64,000 nucleotides of DNA from JARRPM01 sp963765545 (GCA_963765545.1 CAVXWW010000004.1:62001-126000), one strand, 5' to 3'; positions 9,507 to 19,315 are shown, numbered from the stretch's first letter. Numbers and translations are program-made. Notes: a model not told the origin generated them from the sequence alone.

Positions 9507-9593
9507 GTTCCGAATCTGGTACGTCCGATGCAGGGGGGCAGATTACCCGGCCTGTCTGCATTCCCCTGTTCATCGCCGCATCTGATCCGGAAC
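9507..9593 (-). promoter_or_regulatory. Long imperfect hairpin in the leader of the 8948-9487 gene
   Basis: Four nested pairing blocks share one axis: 9507-9516 with 9584-9593 (9 of 10 pairs), 9527-9530 with 9571-9574, 9531-9536 (CAGGGG) with 9563-9568 (CCCCTG), and 9538-9542 with 9555-9559. That gives about 24 base pairs around a 12-nt loop. It ends about 20 nt before the start codon of the minus-strand gene, close to its ribosome site. It could be a cis-regulatory RNA or a palindromic repeat. Pairing was done by eye. Confidence 0.45.
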
Positions 9594-9782
9594 GGTAGCT
9601 AACTTGCCGGTAAACGCCCGCGATCTTGATTGAAAATCGAGTTTTTGGCCGTACCCGGACAATCCGAACAAAACCGCTACGAGACGCCACCGATCTGCAC
9701 CGGATTGTCGATTGGCAGGTATTTGATCACGGCCTGGTGCTGGAACTCTGCAGTGGCAATGGTGCGATGTATTTCGAACCGG

Positions 9783-10610
9783 TCAGTCCGGGTTTGTGAG
9801 AAATGTGGAGGCTTCCTGCCACCAGGGCGCACCGGGATTGTGCGGGAGGGTATTGTGACCGGCATGCGTTTCCACACGCAGCCACTTGGGGCCGTCGTAG
9901 CTGTCGTAGAGCTGCTGGCCCAGTTCGGTGGGCACCACTTCATCGCGACCCGCCAGCAGGAAAGCCACCGGGCCGGCGTAGCGAGATAGGGCTTCCCGGG
10001 AATCGTAGCGCTCACTCAGCAGGAGACGAACCGGCAGGATGGGATAGTGGTGTGCGGCGACGTCCACCAGGCTGGAGAACGGCGTTACCAGCAATAGCCC
10101 CGCTACCTGCTTCGGGAAAGTGGCCGCCAGATGGCTGGCAACACCGCTGCCCAGGGATTCACCGGTGATAAAAACCGGGCGTGAGTCCGCTGCCAGCAAT
10201 GTCTTCAGGGCATCTGCCGCAGCTGATTTGAAACTCTCCTCGGACGGCGTCCCCTGGCGCGCCCCGTAGCCGGGATATTCGAACAGGAAAACTTCCCACT
10301 GCTCCTGTAGCGCCTGAAAGCCCGCCACAAAATACTGCCGGTCCAGGGCATAGCCTGCATTGCCGTGGAAGACCAACATCCGATTTCGCGCTTTCGAGGA
10401 TGCCATTGAGCGCCAGCCAATGGACGAGCCCGTACCGTCATGCCAGGCCTGCAGGCCCAGGCGCGAGGCGAGTTCCGCTAACTCATCGGCCCCGGCCCTG
10501 CCGGGAAAATAAATCAGTTGGCGTTGCAGGGCAGTGAGCATTAACAACGCTCCCAGGGCAAAAATGACAAGCGCGAGCTTTTGCAGGCGGCTTTCACTGT
10601 GATTCATCAT
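9783..10610 (-). CDS. Membrane-anchored alpha/beta hydrolase (BEM46-like)
   Basis: 275 residues. One N-terminal helix (LALVIFALGALLMLTAL) anchors the protein, followed by the BEM46-type opening RQLIYFPGR. The catalytic triad is visible: Ser152 in GESLGS, Asp223 in GRDEVVP and His252 in AGHN. The oxyanion-hole motif is FHGNAG. The family is made of serine hydrolases on lipid-like or peptide esters, and the exact substrate is unknown. The gene stands alone, convergent to nothing clear. Its last codons overlap a short startless frame on the other strand that I rejected. Confidence 0.85.
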   Translation of the reverse strand: MMNHSESRLQKLALVIFALGALLMLTALQRQLIYFPGRAGADELAELASRLGLQAWHDGTGSSIGWRSMASSKARNRMLVFHGNAGYALDRQYFVAGFQALQEQWEVFLFEYPGYGARQGTPSEESFKSAAADALKTLLAADSRPVFITGESLGSGVASHLAATFPKQVAGLLLVTPFSSLVDVAAHHYPILPVRLLLSERYDSREALSRYAGPVAFLLAGRDEVVPTELGQQLYDSYDGPKWLRVETHAGHNTLPHNPGAPWWQEASTFLTNPD

Positions 10611-10685
10611 CGTGGTGATAGTTTACCCGAATCGGTAGTATTCTCTAGAAGATGATGATGTAAAAGATGAACGCCTCAAGTCGCC

Positions 10686-10945
10686 GAAAGCTATCGTTTG
10701 CGTGACCGAGGGTTGTGAGCCAAGAAGGCCCATGGTTAGCGGTGTCCGGTTTGTAGTGAACGGCAAGAATGCGCCGAACAGTGTCCTTATCCAGGTGAAG
10801 ACCGAATGCCAAGTTGATCTGTTGTGCAATGCGCGGACAGCCGAATCGAGGGTTGCGCTGAGTCATTTCTACGATGGCTGTGATGACTTCTTTGGATGGT
10901 CCTTTTGGCCCTGGTTCTCTGCCTCTACGAGGAGAATGGAGCAGA
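10686..10945 (-). pseudogene. Fragment of an integrase-core transposase
   Basis: Read leftward, the frame gives RRGREPGPKGPSKEV, then the HTH-like RNPRFGCPRIAQQIN, then GPSWLTTLGHANDS. That is the linker and beginning of the catalytic core of a widespread integrase-type transposase. Homology stops near 10686, before the DDE residues. The N-terminal part is also missing, and the IS6 fossil begins about 40 nt away. It is a remnant without function. Confidence 0.65.
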
Positions 10946-10988
10946 CGGTGTTGGCAACTTAAGGGGCCGAAATTGCTAAAATCGGCTC

Positions 10989-11575
10989 ATGAATACCTCC
11001 AGGCGCCACCGATTCCCGCCTGACATCATCAGGTATGCCTTCTGGCTCTACTACCGCTTCAATTTGAGCCACCGAGACATTGAAGATCTCCTGGCTGAAC
11101 GAGGTATCACATCACTCGCGAATCAATCCGCCTCTGGTGTCTCAAATTCAGAGACATTTATTCCCGTCGATTGCAACGTAATCATCGCGGCTTCGGCGAC
11201 ACCTTTTTCATTGATGAAGTTTTTGTCAGAATCAATGGCAAGCAGCATTATCTTTGGCGAGCGGTGGACCAGGAGAGCCTGCCCCGTGAGCGCAGCGAGT
11301 GCTTTGGGTATGGCGAAGTGGTCGATGTCTATTTGCAAGCCAAGCGCGATGGGGCTGCTGCTAAGCGGTTCTTCAAACGTTTGTTGCGGAATCACGGTGG
11401 TGAGCCTGGGAAGATCGTGACTGACAAGCTACGAAGCTATCCGATAGCGCATCGGGAAGTGATCCCTGAATCGATCCACGTTAGCGACCAATATGCCAAC
11501 ATTTGTGTCTAACGACAAACTGGCTGATACTACCAGCGGCCTCGCACGCCGCTGAGAGCACAGGCGTTTCTCCGC
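10989..11575 (+). mobile_element. IS6-family transposase fossil
   Basis: The first frame carries the IS6/IS26-type N-terminus (RRHRFPPDIIRYAFWLYYRF, then LSHRDIEDLLAERGI). A one-base shift near 11115 moves the reading to ESIRLWCLKF and on to the DDE core (GDTFFIDEVFVRINGKQHYL, later KIVTDKLRSYP). Against the family, an in-frame block of 36 nt (11275-11310) interrupts VDQ-DGEVVDVYLQ. The C-terminus is cut after SDQYANI, and only RAQAFLRQH survives in another frame. No clear inverted repeats or target duplications were found. Confidence 0.75.
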
Positions 11576-11598
11576 CAACACCAGCCGAGCAATATGTT

Positions 11599-13905
11599 AT
11601 GCAAATTTCTGATAAACCCCGAGCCATTCACTCCCCGATAATTACCTGCCTGGTACTGCTACTTGCAGCCTGCGATAGCGACAACAGTAATAATAGCGGC
11701 CCAATTTCACAGGTAGAACCGCTACCTGCGGACCAGCAGACCGTGTATGCCGCAGCCAATCAATGCTTTGCCATCGGCATCGATGACGGCGGGCAGTTTG
11801 TCAGTTTCACCGACGGTGACGCCGGCTATCAGTTACGAGACATTGATCCGGTCGCCGCCAGCCGCTTCCTGCTGCGCCCGGCAGATCTGGGCGTCTATCT
11901 TCTGTTGGATGAGAACAGCCAATACCTTACCAGCGACGGCGCTACTCTAACGCGCCAACAGGCCCTGACGTCAGACACCAACCTGGTCGACGGGGAGGTG
12001 GTGATAGAAGACCGGCTGCAATCGGAGGGTGAGTGGGCATTAAATGCGGCACCCGATGGCCTTTTCACCCTGTATCACCTGCGCTCCCAGGCCTATATCG
12101 GTAGCGAGGGCCTGGTGATGGAGGAGGCAGACGCCGCTGCGCTGCAACTTGTCCCGCAGAGCGATTGCGCAAGCTTCCCCGAGTTGTCACTGGATGCCAA
12201 CGGTGAAATCTCAATGACGGAGTTCGATGACGGCGCTGTATTTGGCTTCGTTGAAACCCACTCTCACTTGTTCTCAAACTTTTCATTTGGCGGCGGCGGT
12301 GTTTTTCACGGCTCCCCATTCCATCGCCTGGGGGTTGAGCACGCCCTGGAAGATTGCGACTTGTCGCACGGTGAAGAGGGCAGGCGGGATTTCCTGGGCG
12401 CGGGCGCTGTCGACAGCAGTGGTGGTGTAGAAGAACTGATCCCGGCGCTTATCGCCGGGGAGCTGGCAGAAAAAAATCACGATACCCAGGGCTACCCCAT
12501 CTTTACCAGTTGGCCGGACGCCCACCGCAGCCCCACCCACCAGGTGCAGTACTACAAGTGGCTGGAGCGGGCATACCTGGGTGGCCTGCGCCTGCTGGTG
12601 CAGCACGCCACGACCGACCGGTGGCTGTGCCAGATGACATTTGGCATCGGGTCACAGCCCAAACGCTACGATTGCAATGACATGGTAGCCGTGGATCGTA
12701 TCATTGAAGAAACCTATGCGCTGGAGCGTTACATCGATGCCCTCTCTGGCGGGCCAGGTAAAGGCTGGTTCAGAATCGTGTTCAGCCCGGCCGAGGCGCG
12801 CGAACAAATCAAGGCGGGCAAGCTGGCTGTCGTGTTGGGCATTGAAACCTCTAACCTGTTTGAATGTGCGCTGGTGTCTTTCGGCGAGCTCAGCCCTTGC
12901 GACGAGTCTACCGTCGAGCAGCAACTGGATCAGTATTATGATAGAGGAGTGCGGGTACTGTTCCCCGTACACAAATTCGACAACGCGTTTTCCTCCGGCG
13001 ATGGCGACCGTCGTACCAGCCAGATCGGGAATTTCACCCTGACAGGTCACTATAGCGATTTTGTTGAATGCAGCGAGGAGCTCCTGGCTGTACCGGGGGG
13101 CTTTGACAAGGGCGGCCTGGATTTCGCCGACCTGAATCAACCGCGAGAAATATACGACTCCGAGCCACCCATCGATATGAGTGGTTTTGAAGCTGACCCA
13201 CTCGGCACGCTGTTGGCCAATTTCTCGCTACTGGGCGGCGGCGCGCTGGAGGGTGAGTACTGCCAGAACAATGGCCTCACAGAGCTGGGTGAATTCCTGA
13301 TGACGGAGATGATGAAGCGCGGAATGATCATTGAAGTCGACCATTTCCCCCGCAAAAGCTACAAGCGCGCCTACGAGCTACTGGTAGAGAACGACTACCC
13401 CGCGATGGGCACCCACGGGCGCAACAATAATGGCCTGTTATACAAACTCGGCGGCCTGTCCAAATCGAATTTTGGCCGCTGCCGCTCAACGAGCGAGAGC
13501 GCCACCATGGACGACCGTTTCCAGGCGCGCATTCAGCTTATGCGCGACAACAACGCCTACCCGGCAGAAGGTTTCGGCTTTGACCTCAATGGTTTTGCCG
13601 GTGCGCCCGGCCCCCGTTTTGGCGACAACAGCGTATGCGCTGAAACACAAACGGATGAAGGCATAACTTATCCTTTCACCTCGTATGCCGGGGATATCAC
13701 CTTCGAGCAACCGGTGGTAGGCAATCGCACTCTTGATTTCAATACCGAGGGCATGGCACACCTTGGTCTCGTCGTCGAGTTGATTGAAGATGTCAGACGC
13801 GACGGCGTGACTGATGAAGAACTGGAGCCTCTGTTCAAATCAGCCGAAGCCTATCTGCGCATGTGGGAAAAATCGGAAGCCCGCGGGGCGGCCATGAGCC
13901 GGTAA
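11599..13905 (+). CDS. Large lipoprotein, amidohydrolase/dipeptidase-like
   Basis: 768 residues from the ATG at 11599. Frames open further upstream belong to the insertion-sequence remnant. A lipoprotein signal ends in LLLAACDSD. Residues of about 45-180 form a beta-rich domain (repeated short strands with YLLLDENSQYLTSDG-type segments, trefoil-like). After it comes an amidohydrolase-like region opening with ETHSHLFSNF (metal-type H-x-H), with later IEVDHFPRKS and MGTHGRN, reminiscent of peptidase M19/TIM-barrel metal enzymes. The substrate is unknown. The closest description I can give is a secreted metal-dependent hydrolase anchored to a membrane. Confidence 0.6.
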   Translation: MQISDKPRAIHSPIITCLVLLLAACDSDNSNNSGPISQVEPLPADQQTVYAAANQCFAIGIDDGGQFVSFTDGDAGYQLRDIDPVAASRFLLRPADLGVYLLLDENSQYLTSDGATLTRQQALTSDTNLVDGEVVIEDRLQSEGEWALNAAPDGLFTLYHLRSQAYIGSEGLVMEEADAAALQLVPQSDCASFPELSLDANGEISMTEFDDGAVFGFVETHSHLFSNFSFGGGGVFHGSPFHRLGVEHALEDCDLSHGEEGRRDFLGAGAVDSSGGVEELIPALIAGELAEKNHDTQGYPIFTSWPDAHRSPTHQVQYYKWLERAYLGGLRLLVQHATTDRWLCQMTFGIGSQPKRYDCNDMVAVDRIIEETYALERYIDALSGGPGKGWFRIVFSPAEAREQIKAGKLAVVLGIETSNLFECALVSFGELSPCDESTVEQQLDQYYDRGVRVLFPVHKFDNAFSSGDGDRRTSQIGNFTLTGHYSDFVECSEELLAVPGGFDKGGLDFADLNQPREIYDSEPPIDMSGFEADPLGTLLANFSLLGGGALEGEYCQNNGLTELGEFLMTEMMKRGMIIEVDHFPRKSYKRAYELLVENDYPAMGTHGRNNNGLLYKLGGLSKSNFGRCRSTSESATMDDRFQARIQLMRDNNAYPAEGFGFDLNGFAGAPGPRFGDNSVCAETQTDEGITYPFTSYAGDITFEQPVVGNRTLDFNTEGMAHLGLVVELIEDVRRDGVTDEELEPLFKSAEAYLRMWEKSEARGAAMSR

Positions 13906-13915
13906 GCTAAAGAAT

Positions 13916-14056
13916 ATGTCTCTTAGACATGCCACGGGAATACTCGCCTGCCTGGCCAACATGGCCGCCTTCCCATTGGCTGTTGCTGCTTGGCATTGCA
14001 TTTGGATGTACAGTTCGCTTCGCAAAGGCATCAGGCATATGACCAGACTTGCTTAG
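13916..14056 (+). CDS. Possible 46-residue membrane peptide
   Basis: This short frame in the spacer after the lipoprotein gene encodes 46 residues with one hydrophobic stretch (ILACLANMAAFPLAVAAW) and a basic tail. There is no ribosome site before the ATG and no recognised homologue, so it may be chance. Confidence 0.15.
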   Translation: MSLRHATGILACLANMAAFPLAVAAWHCIWMYSSLRKGIRHMTRLA

Positions 14057-14111
14057 ACTTGGCTAATTTCAGAATGGAGGAGGGTGGTGGTGTGAGTTAC
14101 GCCACTAGCGC

Positions 14112-15926
14112 TTAGTAAAGTATGTTCGCCACTTTTTGGCGAACCCGCTTTGATTGCTCCGACGCCAGTAGTGATTCCAGTATCTGCCGGTTTTCGGGGA
14201 AGTCCTCCATGTTATTTCCCAGGAGAACAGCCATATTGTATCGTGCCTGGTCGTCGGCTTCCTGTCGTATGGCCTGCTGTGCCCATTCTATCGCTTCTGC
14301 GGGCGGTTCTTCCCAGGACGTCAGCGCCTCCAACATAGAGGCGCGGGCCTGGCTGTTGGGCTCCTGCCTGACCCTTGTCATCAGTTCAGCTTCGACCTTG
14401 TCCGGGCCCAATCTTCCCAATGTCTTGGCCGCAGCGCTGCGAACTTCTGACGATGGGTCATCCAGGTAGTAGACGAGATCGCGCTTCAAAACAGGGTCCG
14501 GGTCGGCAGTGTTCCCCAGCGCATACAAGTACACTGCTCGCTCCGTGGGTTCGACCGCACCCGAAGCGCCGGCGAGTAAATCTGCACGCACTGCCGCGTA
14601 GTCTACTTCTTCGTTCTGCCGCAAACTGTTCCCAATACTGCCTATGGCCAGTGCTGCAGTGCTGGGCAGGTCGCTTCGCTCAGTCCCCGCAAGATTGGTG
14701 TTTGCCAGGTTCCACAACGATGCGAGCGTGTCCCCGCTTGGCTCGCTGACACCGCCAAGTGCGACAATCGCGCGCATCGCATCCTCCGGAGGCCAGCTGC
14801 TATCTGCCACCACCGAGGTAAGAGCGGCTTGTGATGCGGGTGTTCCGGCCAGCTCAAAAGCGAGGTACAAGTCTGCCCGGGTTCTGACGCTGAGTTCCTC
14901 GGTTCTGAGGGTCTCAATCAATACCCCGGGAAGTTGGTCATCTGCTGCAAGAAGGTCTCGCAGTCGATGAATTACCCGGCTTCGTCCCTCTTCGGCAACA
15001 TCGAGTTCCTCAACGTTGGTCATTAATCGTCTCTGGGCTTCCTCGTGGGACATCACAGGTGGGGCCGTTACCTGGTCGGTTGCCGTATCGGGTTGCGCGG
15101 AAGAGGCAAAATTCCAGTTACTGGCAGCAAGTTGCGATGGGTTGGCCACAAGCTTGATGGTGGCGTGGTTGGTAACCCTGACGGGTACGCTGCCGACATC
15201 CCGGATGTTGATAGTCTCGTTCAGGGTCATCCCTGTAATCCAGTCGTTCTCGGGATCGGCAAGAATCGTTTCAGTTGACTTCACCTCAGGTGCGGAGCCG
15301 GCGGGTATCGATGGAAAGTAGCTTTGCTTCTGCTTGGTTATTTCCAATGGAGAGGAGCGGGTATAACTTGCGCGGTATCGGCCAGAGCCATTGATTTCCT
15401 CGGCGACCCAGGTGGTGTTGCCCTCTATGACGACCTGAAACATGCGCACCAGGTTTTCAAGGATATCCCTGTGTTCGCTCGCCATTTCAGTGGGGAATTC
15501 GAAAGCCCCAGGGCGTCCGTTTCTATCAAAACGGACCCGAAATGGCGATGCCAGGGCACGATTCACCTGCGGGTCACTGGCGCCGTCTATGGTCAGGGTA
15601 ACGCTGGCAAAACGCATGCCCACCCTGGCACCCTCTGTACCCGTATCAAGCGTGCGATACTCAAGTAATCCCGCCATGAGCAGGTTCATCGTCTGCCCTG
15701 CGCTGGCGCCGGGCATGGTCATAACAAAAGAAGAGTCGATATCGACCTGGTACTGCTGGGATCGGCCTTCTCGCCACTGCAGACCGTAATCCGTGGCTGT
15801 TGTGTCGGTTTGGCCGGGGTTCGAGGGCTGCAGGTTTGCGCTGGAACGCCACAAGATAAAGATTGCGCCCGCAAAAACAGCGGCGATCGCCAGCAGCACC
15901 GGCAGGCGTGGGGTTCTCATTGCCAT
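14112..15926 (-). CDS. Membrane-anchored HEAT-repeat protein
   Basis: 604 residues. A single helix (LPVLLAIAAVFAGAIFIL) is followed by a periplasmic beta-rich domain (about residues 45-270) and then tandem alpha-helical repeats from about 310 to the end. One repeat reads DPSSEVRSAAAKTLGRLG. The order of a large beta sheet domain followed by a helical solenoid resembles the lipid-binding vitellogenin-type N-module, which is only an analogy. The start ATG overlaps the stop of the upstream DUF4214 gene as TAATG, so the two are translationally coupled and probably work together at the cell surface. Confidence 0.6.
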   Translation of the reverse strand: MAMRTPRLPVLLAIAAVFAGAIFILWRSSANLQPSNPGQTDTTATDYGLQWREGRSQQYQVDIDSSFVMTMPGASAGQTMNLLMAGLLEYRTLDTGTEGARVGMRFASVTLTIDGASDPQVNRALASPFRVRFDRNGRPGAFEFPTEMASEHRDILENLVRMFQVVIEGNTTWVAEEINGSGRYRASYTRSSPLEITKQKQSYFPSIPAGSAPEVKSTETILADPENDWITGMTLNETINIRDVGSVPVRVTNHATIKLVANPSQLAASNWNFASSAQPDTATDQVTAPPVMSHEEAQRRLMTNVEELDVAEEGRSRVIHRLRDLLAADDQLPGVLIETLRTEELSVRTRADLYLAFELAGTPASQAALTSVVADSSWPPEDAMRAIVALGGVSEPSGDTLASLWNLANTNLAGTERSDLPSTAALAIGSIGNSLRQNEEVDYAAVRADLLAGASGAVEPTERAVYLYALGNTADPDPVLKRDLVYYLDDPSSEVRSAAAKTLGRLGPDKVEAELMTRVRQEPNSQARASMLEALTSWEEPPAEAIEWAQQAIRQEADDQARYNMAVLLGNNMEDFPENRQILESLLASEQSKRVRQKVANILY

Positions 15927-18370
15927 TACTGCGAGTAGCGGGGGGAACCATCCGGGAGCGTAACAACACTCATCGGCCTTGATTCATCCAGCAGCTCATC
16001 AACCTTTCGGAACGCTGTCCACTGCGCCAGTGTGTAAGGGTATTTTAATGTCTTGAGCCCCGGGCATAGGCCCGTGACAATTCCCCAACTGCACTTTTCA
16101 ACCGTAGGTACCGAGACCTTTACGAAAACGGACAATGCGCCCTTGGCACCGGTGAGCTCATTAATCACCTGTAGTCTTGGTACGTAGATAATCTCGGACA
16201 AATCATCCTGCACATTAATCGAGGAACCCGACCTGACCTTGAACTTCTCTTCTACCAGGGTAATTGAGCCCTCTACACCCACATCGGCTATGCCAACGGT
16301 GACTGCCGCAGATGCCCCGGCCTTGACGTTCACGAAGGGGGCTACTTCCAATGCAACCCCATTGCCTGCCGCTGGACCAAATATGATCGAATACTCGGCC
16401 CCGATGTTACCGGTCAGGGCGGCCTTCAGTTTCACCGGTACGGGACCTATGGTAATAATCTTGTCCTTGCCTTTAAACTCCTTGGTGAAAAAGAGCTGTA
16501 AAGGGCCAACTGTTCCATCGGGCACCGTGATGAACACCAGGGTCTGGTTCAGGTGCTCCAGCTCAAGGAAAAAGCCCGGGTCCTGTCCCGGTGGTGGGTT
16601 GTCACGATCAGAAATAGGCAGGATCTGGGCCCGGCCTTCTACCGCCATGAAGTCGACGCCAAGACCGAACACCTGCATGGGCGCTTCTCCCAGCGCGTTG
16701 AGTATGACGCCTCGGTTATCCGCCGTAGCAAGCGCAGAAAAATCCAGGCCGAAACCGAAGGTGTCTCCGCCCCACTTAGTGCTAAAGCCGGATTCAAACA
16801 GCACAGGGTCGTCGGAGGTATCCCCCACCTTTGGTGGCGGCAATACCAGGGCAAGTGGGGCGCAGGCCAGGTTGTCCAGCGTCTCATCCTCTTCAATAGC
16901 CGGGTTAGCTGGCCTGATTTCCACGCATAACTCAGAGCTCAAACTCCCGGCAGTAGCCCCTCTCAGAAAACCTGCGAGAGCTTGTAGCTCTGCGTTGGAA
17001 AGATCCGGGGGCGGTTCAGTGGGTTGAGAAGACAGAACATCGCTTAAAGTCCCTGGATTCCTCAACGCGATCTCCAGCTCGTTGGCGAGTCCTCCCGGAA
17101 AGTAGAAATCCAGGTGTGCAGACCTTGGGTCGAACTCTGACAACGATACATTGTTGCTGCCCTCGGCATCCAGGGTGACGATTTGTCCCACCGACCCTAT
17201 GGGCAGCCACTCTTCCTCGGTGAAACTGCCGGAATCCGGGTCAACTCCATAGGCATTCATATAGCGAGCTTCGTTGGAGTTCCACAAATATAGCGGCACA
17301 TCGTACGCGGAGCTGTTGTCCGACCTGACGATTTTCAGTGTGGCGTATGCCTCGACATTGATAGGGGTCACAGCGCCGTTTATGCGCCAGCTCAGCGTCC
17401 CGCCTGCATCTGAGTTCACTACACCCAGTTCGGCCTGCGCGTCGTAGTCGAATGCCTCTCTATCCAGCACTATGGCATTTCGATCGGGCTCCAGCATTTC
17501 TACCAACAAGTTCGGGGACTCTGCGGGTGAGAGCGTTGTCACTATGGCGGTTTCGTTGTCATTCTCGTTGGTTTCACCGATAAAATTGGCCGCGTCGACC
17601 AGTACGCCAATATAGTAGGGGCCGGCTATTTCAAAACTGGTGGGAACTTCCACTTCGAACAGGTAGCTGTTTGTGCCGGCATCGACCCGTTCGATGGTAG
17701 CGGTGTCGAGAACAAGCTGGCGTATATTTTCCCTGTCCTTGTCGATTGCAAATAACGCCACACTGACGTTCTCAGTGTCTTCCACGGCCTCAATAACCAC
17801 GGTCAGTTCGAGTGGGTAGCCTATGCGGGGGAACGCACTCTCGATCTCCAGGGAGCTGGCGACCAGGTTGTTGGTGAAAATAGTTTCGAAGGTCCAGCTG
17901 CCATCAACGAATCGCATATCCGCAAACGTTGCAGCTGTCTTTGTAATGTTCTCGGGAGAGTCGGCAAACCTTGCCAAAACCCTGGCTCTGGATGATCCAT
18001 CTTCGAGGTTTCCAACCCAGAAATCGATTCCTGACCGGACACCTTCCCTGCCCAGTACGTTGCGAAAGAGCTGTTCAACGTACCTTCTGTCGTTGAGCTC
18101 ACCGTATTTTTTGGTGAATTCGGGAGCGGTATTGAAGCGCCCGGCTATGGCCGCTATTGGAGAGCCATCTTCAAAGGTTTTTACCCAGAAATTCAATCCT
18201 TCTTCCAGTGGTTCCCGGTCGAAGGCGGCGGAGTAAAGCCGCGCGATTGCCCTTACGTCCTCGGCATTAGCTGTGGCGGCCTGTATTGCGGGAGATAGTC
18301 CCGTCAGCACAAGTGAAATGAGTGTTACCAATAGTGATTTCGCGATGCAGTTTCCCCGGTGTGCAGTCAC
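15926..18370 (-). CDS. Secreted DUF4214 and CARDB-like protein
   Basis: 814 residues with a signal peptide (cleavage near PAIQAATA). Residues of about 38-150 hold two DUF4214-type units (RLYSAAFDREPLEEGLNFW and LFRNVLGREGVRSGIDFW), known from S-layer and exported adhesin-like proteins. An Ig-like CARDB segment (about 165-275) follows, with VDAANFIGETNENDNE. The remainder is beta-rich with no known motif. It overlaps the HEAT-repeat gene by TAATG. The function is probably adhesive or structural, and the partner may anchor it. Confidence 0.65.
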   Translation of the reverse strand: MTAHRGNCIAKSLLVTLISLVLTGLSPAIQAATANAEDVRAIARLYSAAFDREPLEEGLNFWVKTFEDGSPIAAIAGRFNTAPEFTKKYGELNDRRYVEQLFRNVLGREGVRSGIDFWVGNLEDGSSRARVLARFADSPENITKTAATFADMRFVDGSWTFETIFTNNLVASSLEIESAFPRIGYPLELTVVIEAVEDTENVSVALFAIDKDRENIRQLVLDTATIERVDAGTNSYLFEVEVPTSFEIAGPYYIGVLVDAANFIGETNENDNETAIVTTLSPAESPNLLVEMLEPDRNAIVLDREAFDYDAQAELGVVNSDAGGTLSWRINGAVTPINVEAYATLKIVRSDNSSAYDVPLYLWNSNEARYMNAYGVDPDSGSFTEEEWLPIGSVGQIVTLDAEGSNNVSLSEFDPRSAHLDFYFPGGLANELEIALRNPGTLSDVLSSQPTEPPPDLSNAELQALAGFLRGATAGSLSSELCVEIRPANPAIEEDETLDNLACAPLALVLPPPKVGDTSDDPVLFESGFSTKWGGDTFGFGLDFSALATADNRGVILNALGEAPMQVFGLGVDFMAVEGRAQILPISDRDNPPPGQDPGFFLELEHLNQTLVFITVPDGTVGPLQLFFTKEFKGKDKIITIGPVPVKLKAALTGNIGAEYSIIFGPAAGNGVALEVAPFVNVKAGASAAVTVGIADVGVEGSITLVEEKFKVRSGSSINVQDDLSEIIYVPRLQVINELTGAKGALSVFVKVSVPTVEKCSWGIVTGLCPGLKTLKYPYTLAQWTAFRKVDELLDESRPMSVVTLPDGSPRYSQ

Positions 18371-18841
18371 AACTCTTCGCCTCTTTCAGTTCGAAAGCAA
18401 ATATAATGTCTGAAACCGTTGCTGAAGCAGTTGCCCGCAGGCACAGGATTGATGAACGCAGGGCACTGACCAACGTCACGGCGGTGGTCGCGTTTATTAA
18501 AAGTAGATCACAGTTGCGCAAACGGCAACGTCTTTTCGGGATTTTTGAGGGAGTTTAATCGGTGAGTTGATGTAAGAAACCACATAAAAAATAGGGCCAA
18601 AATCAACTCCACGACCTGAGGGTGCTACTCGGATCTGCACTCAAAAGGCTCGAGCCGGCGTGTTGGGTGTACAGGGTCTTTATGCGGTGTTACTCGTCAA
18701 CTCCCCTGGCGTATCGGGCAGCGGCGCAAGTATGGATACAAGGATAAATACAAGGGCTGTTGTGGCCAAATCTCCCGCCGACTACGAATTATCAGGCCGG
18801 TCAATTGGTCGCGGCGCCCCCAATACCCATAGAAACTTCGA
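18371..18841. other. Gene-free spacer
   Basis: About 470 nt upstream of the DUF4214 gene. Short frames exist on both strands, but none has a ribosome site, biased composition or a recognisable motif. The promoter of the leftward operon should lie near 18370-18450. Confidence 0.5.
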
Positions 18842-19315
18842 TCAGTCTGTTGGTTTCTCTAATGTCGCGCTCACGCTTGGGAGTACGCTAAATCCGGTTT
18901 TGAACTCCGGTGGCATGCGGGTCGGCCTTCCAGTTTTAAGGTCGGTGCAAACATAATAGCTTCGTGCTCTTAAAAGTGTCCGCTCGGCGTCGATTCGTAT
19001 GATTTGGAATCTGCGCTCAGCCCGGAGCCTACCACTATTCAGCGTCACCCAATTGGCAATCGCCACCCGATCGCCTGGATAGGCTGAAGCTAAGTAGTCT
19101 ATTTCATGTCGAGTGGCTGCAAAGCCGCGATTGAGCTTACGGCAAAAACTGGGGCTCATATTGACGGCGTCACAATGAGCCCAGACACATTGATCGAGCC
19201 ACTGTAGGTAGACACTATTATTGATATGCCCATACCCATCCGCTTCAGCATCAGTAGCGGTATGCTCTATGATATACGGGTCTGGATAATCCCAATTGAG
19301 GTCCTGTAAAGACAT
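18842..19315 (-). CDS. Hotdog-fold acyl-CoA thioesterase (4HBT type)
   Basis: 157 residues. The family signature DAEADGYGHINNSVYLQWLDQ covers the active-site loop and hotdog helix of YbgC/FadM-type thioesterases, which hydrolyse acyl-CoA to free acid and CoA. A later sheet reads FAATRHEIDYLASAYPGDRV, typical of the family. The length is normal for a single hotdog subunit acting as a dimer or tetramer. It stands alone between spacers, so its pathway (lipid turnover or CoA recycling) is inferred from the family only. Confidence 0.8.
   Translation of the reverse strand: MSLQDLNWDYPDPYIIEHTATDAEADGYGHINNSVYLQWLDQCVWAHCDAVNMSPSFCRKLNRGFAATRHEIDYLASAYPGDRVAIANWVTLNSGRLRAERRFQIIRIDAERTLLRARSYYVCTDLKTGRPTRMPPEFKTGFSVLPSVSATLEKPTD

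Noticed and set aside
9626..9799. 57-codon frame from a TTG start, ending beside the alpha/beta hydrolase
   Set aside because: Codons look plausible, but there is no ATG, no ribosome site and no recognised family.
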